This document shows positions 4,694 through 5,387 of a stretch of 5,387 nucleotides of DNA, piece by piece. The DNA comes from Gammaproteobacteria bacterium (lineage in GTDB: Bacteria > Pseudomonadota > Gammaproteobacteria > SZUA-152). Every line of letters starts with the position of its first letter. Positions within the stretch are counted from its first letter, which is position 1. The DNA is taken from positions 1 through 5,387 of the forward strand of contig JAUVNZ010000123.1 in NCBI GenBank assembly GCA_030599435.1, written 5' to 3'. A program made the position numbers and the translations under genes. Under the pieces are notes generated by a model that saw nothing but the letters and a program-made list of their open reading frames with translations, was not told the origin of the DNA and did not search any database.

Positions 4694-5387
4694 TGAAATA
4701 TTTAAATGAAGATGCGGGTATGGACGATGCGGATAGCGTTGATGATGCGGCGATATCAACCGTTCGTTTGCAGCAACAAATGGAGGCCCTTGAAGACAGG
4801 CTGCGAGAATTACCCGCAGACTGCAGTCCGGTGGAGCGTGCTGATCTGGAGCTAAACATTGCAGCCACGCTTGTAGACCTGAAACGATCGGAAGAAGCTT
4901 TTGAAAAGGCCAGAACTTGTCTTGATGTATTTTTGCAAGCAGAAGACTGGGAATTGGCAGCGCAATCCTGCGATGTAATGTTCAATGCAGATCAGGAAGA
5001 GTCGCTTGCGGCACTTGGTCAGGGCATTTGGCTGGCAGTAACTTATCCTGTCGATCCTGAGCTAACCGTGGCCCTTTTGCAGCATGTGATAGACGAAACT
5101 CCAGATGATTCTGATGGCGGGGCGTTGGCTGCAACTACTGCACGCTACATAGTCGATGCGCGCGCAGAAGGAAAACAAAAAGAAAATCTTAGTTTTTTTG
5201 TAAATAATTTGTTAGGTACGGTAGCGCGTCGCCATAGCAATATCGAAAACCAGGTGGATTTTCAGTCATGGATCGAGAAACTGGAATTGAATGACCCAGA
5301 CAAATTTTTGGTTAGATTACGTAATGTTGTTGATGTGCTGGTGCAGGAGAATTGGTGGTTCGATCGGGATGCCTTGCGCGAGCGCTT
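4693..5387 (+). CDS. Acidic all-helical protein, possibly TPR-like, function unknown (3' end beyond window)
   Basis: An open frame runs from ATG 4693 to the window edge, 231 full codons with no stop. The N-terminus is strongly acidic (residues 6-19, rich in Asp). Next comes a heptad-like helix with coiled-coil potential (TVRLQQQMEALEDRLREL, 23-40), then helical hairpins rich in small residues: ADLELNIAATLVDLKRSEEAFEKA (50-73) and DWELAAQSCDVMF (85-97). The A..L..L...EEAFEKA pattern resembles a TPR or similar alpha-solenoid. A later part (165-230) contains LSFFVNNLLGTVARR and ends with a tryptophan-rich QENWWFDRDALRE. No signal peptide or membrane segment is seen, so it is likely a cytoplasmic scaffold or partner. 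It starts 38 bp after the 65-residue gene and is probably in the same operon. AAGAG (4680-4684) is a weak ribosome-binding site; Met10 is an alternative start. Confidence 0.8.
   Translation, partial: MKYLNEDAGMDDADSVDDAAISTVRLQQQMEALEDRLRELPADCSPVERADLELNIAATLVDLKRSEEAFEKARTCLDVFLQAEDWELAAQSCDVMFNADQEESLAALGQGIWLAVTYPVDPELTVALLQHVIDETPDDSDGGALAATTARYIVDARAEGKQKENLSFFVNNLLGTVARRHSNIENQVDFQSWIEKLELNDPDKFLVRLRNVVDVLVQENWWFDRDALRER

Noticed and set aside
4665..4985. Minus-strand open frame opposite the last gene (106 codons)
   Set aside because: It is serine/alanine-rich low-complexity sequence antisense to a better supported + strand frame that stays open to the window edge.
1..5387. CRISPR array, insertion sequence or tRNA
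   Set aside because: No regularly spaced repeats, transposase-like frame or tRNA cloverleaf was seen on either strand.

Overview
The window looks like the front end of a reverse (oxidative) dissimilatory sulfite reductase locus from a sulfur-oxidising bacterium, most likely a gammaproteobacterium. The minus strand carries dsrA, dsrB and dsrE in that order, followed by the first 17 codons of dsrF at the window edge. dsrB is followed directly by dsrE with no dsrD, and DsrEF(H) is the known marker of sulfur oxidisers, so this is read as the oxidative type and not a sulfate reducer. Base composition is moderate, with no sign of extreme AT or GC bias.

Layout: 1-51 (-) dsrF start; 64-456 (-) dsrE; 502-1575 (-) dsrB; 1663-2982 (-) dsrA; about 525 bp of non-coding DNA (2983-3507); then three genes on the + strand, divergent from dsr. 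These are 3508-4464, an Fe(II)/2-oxoglutarate dioxygenase-like protein of the TauD/TfdA family; 4457-4654, a 65-residue protein without cysteine that overlaps it by 8 bp; and 4693 to the window end, an acidic, helical, possibly TPR-like protein cut by the edge.

The dsr genes form one operon. DsrAB is the siroheme and [4Fe-4S] enzyme that oxidises sulfur carried as a persulfide/trisulfide to sulfite in the cytoplasm. DsrE with DsrF (and presumably DsrH beyond the window) is the sulfurtransferase that feeds it via DsrC. Both larger intercistronic gaps (dsrA|dsrB and dsrB|dsrE) contain an RNA hairpin whose G-U pairs form only in the dsr-sense transcript. The dsrA|dsrB one is GC-rich and followed by four U, so it resembles a weak terminator or attenuator.

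The divergent intergenic region is unusually structured. It holds a good sigma70-like candidate promoter for dsrA whose -35 lies inside an inverted repeat flanked by direct repeats. It also holds a 10-bp perfect palindrome, a 36-bp hyphenated palindrome with G6/C6 arms, and a + strand rho-independent-type terminator with no annotated gene in front of it (possible small RNA or leader/attenuator). A weaker candidate promoter precedes the dioxygenase gene. The three + strand genes are the least understood part. Their tight packing next to rdsr suggests a sulfur-linked module, but no biochemical role can be read from the sequence.
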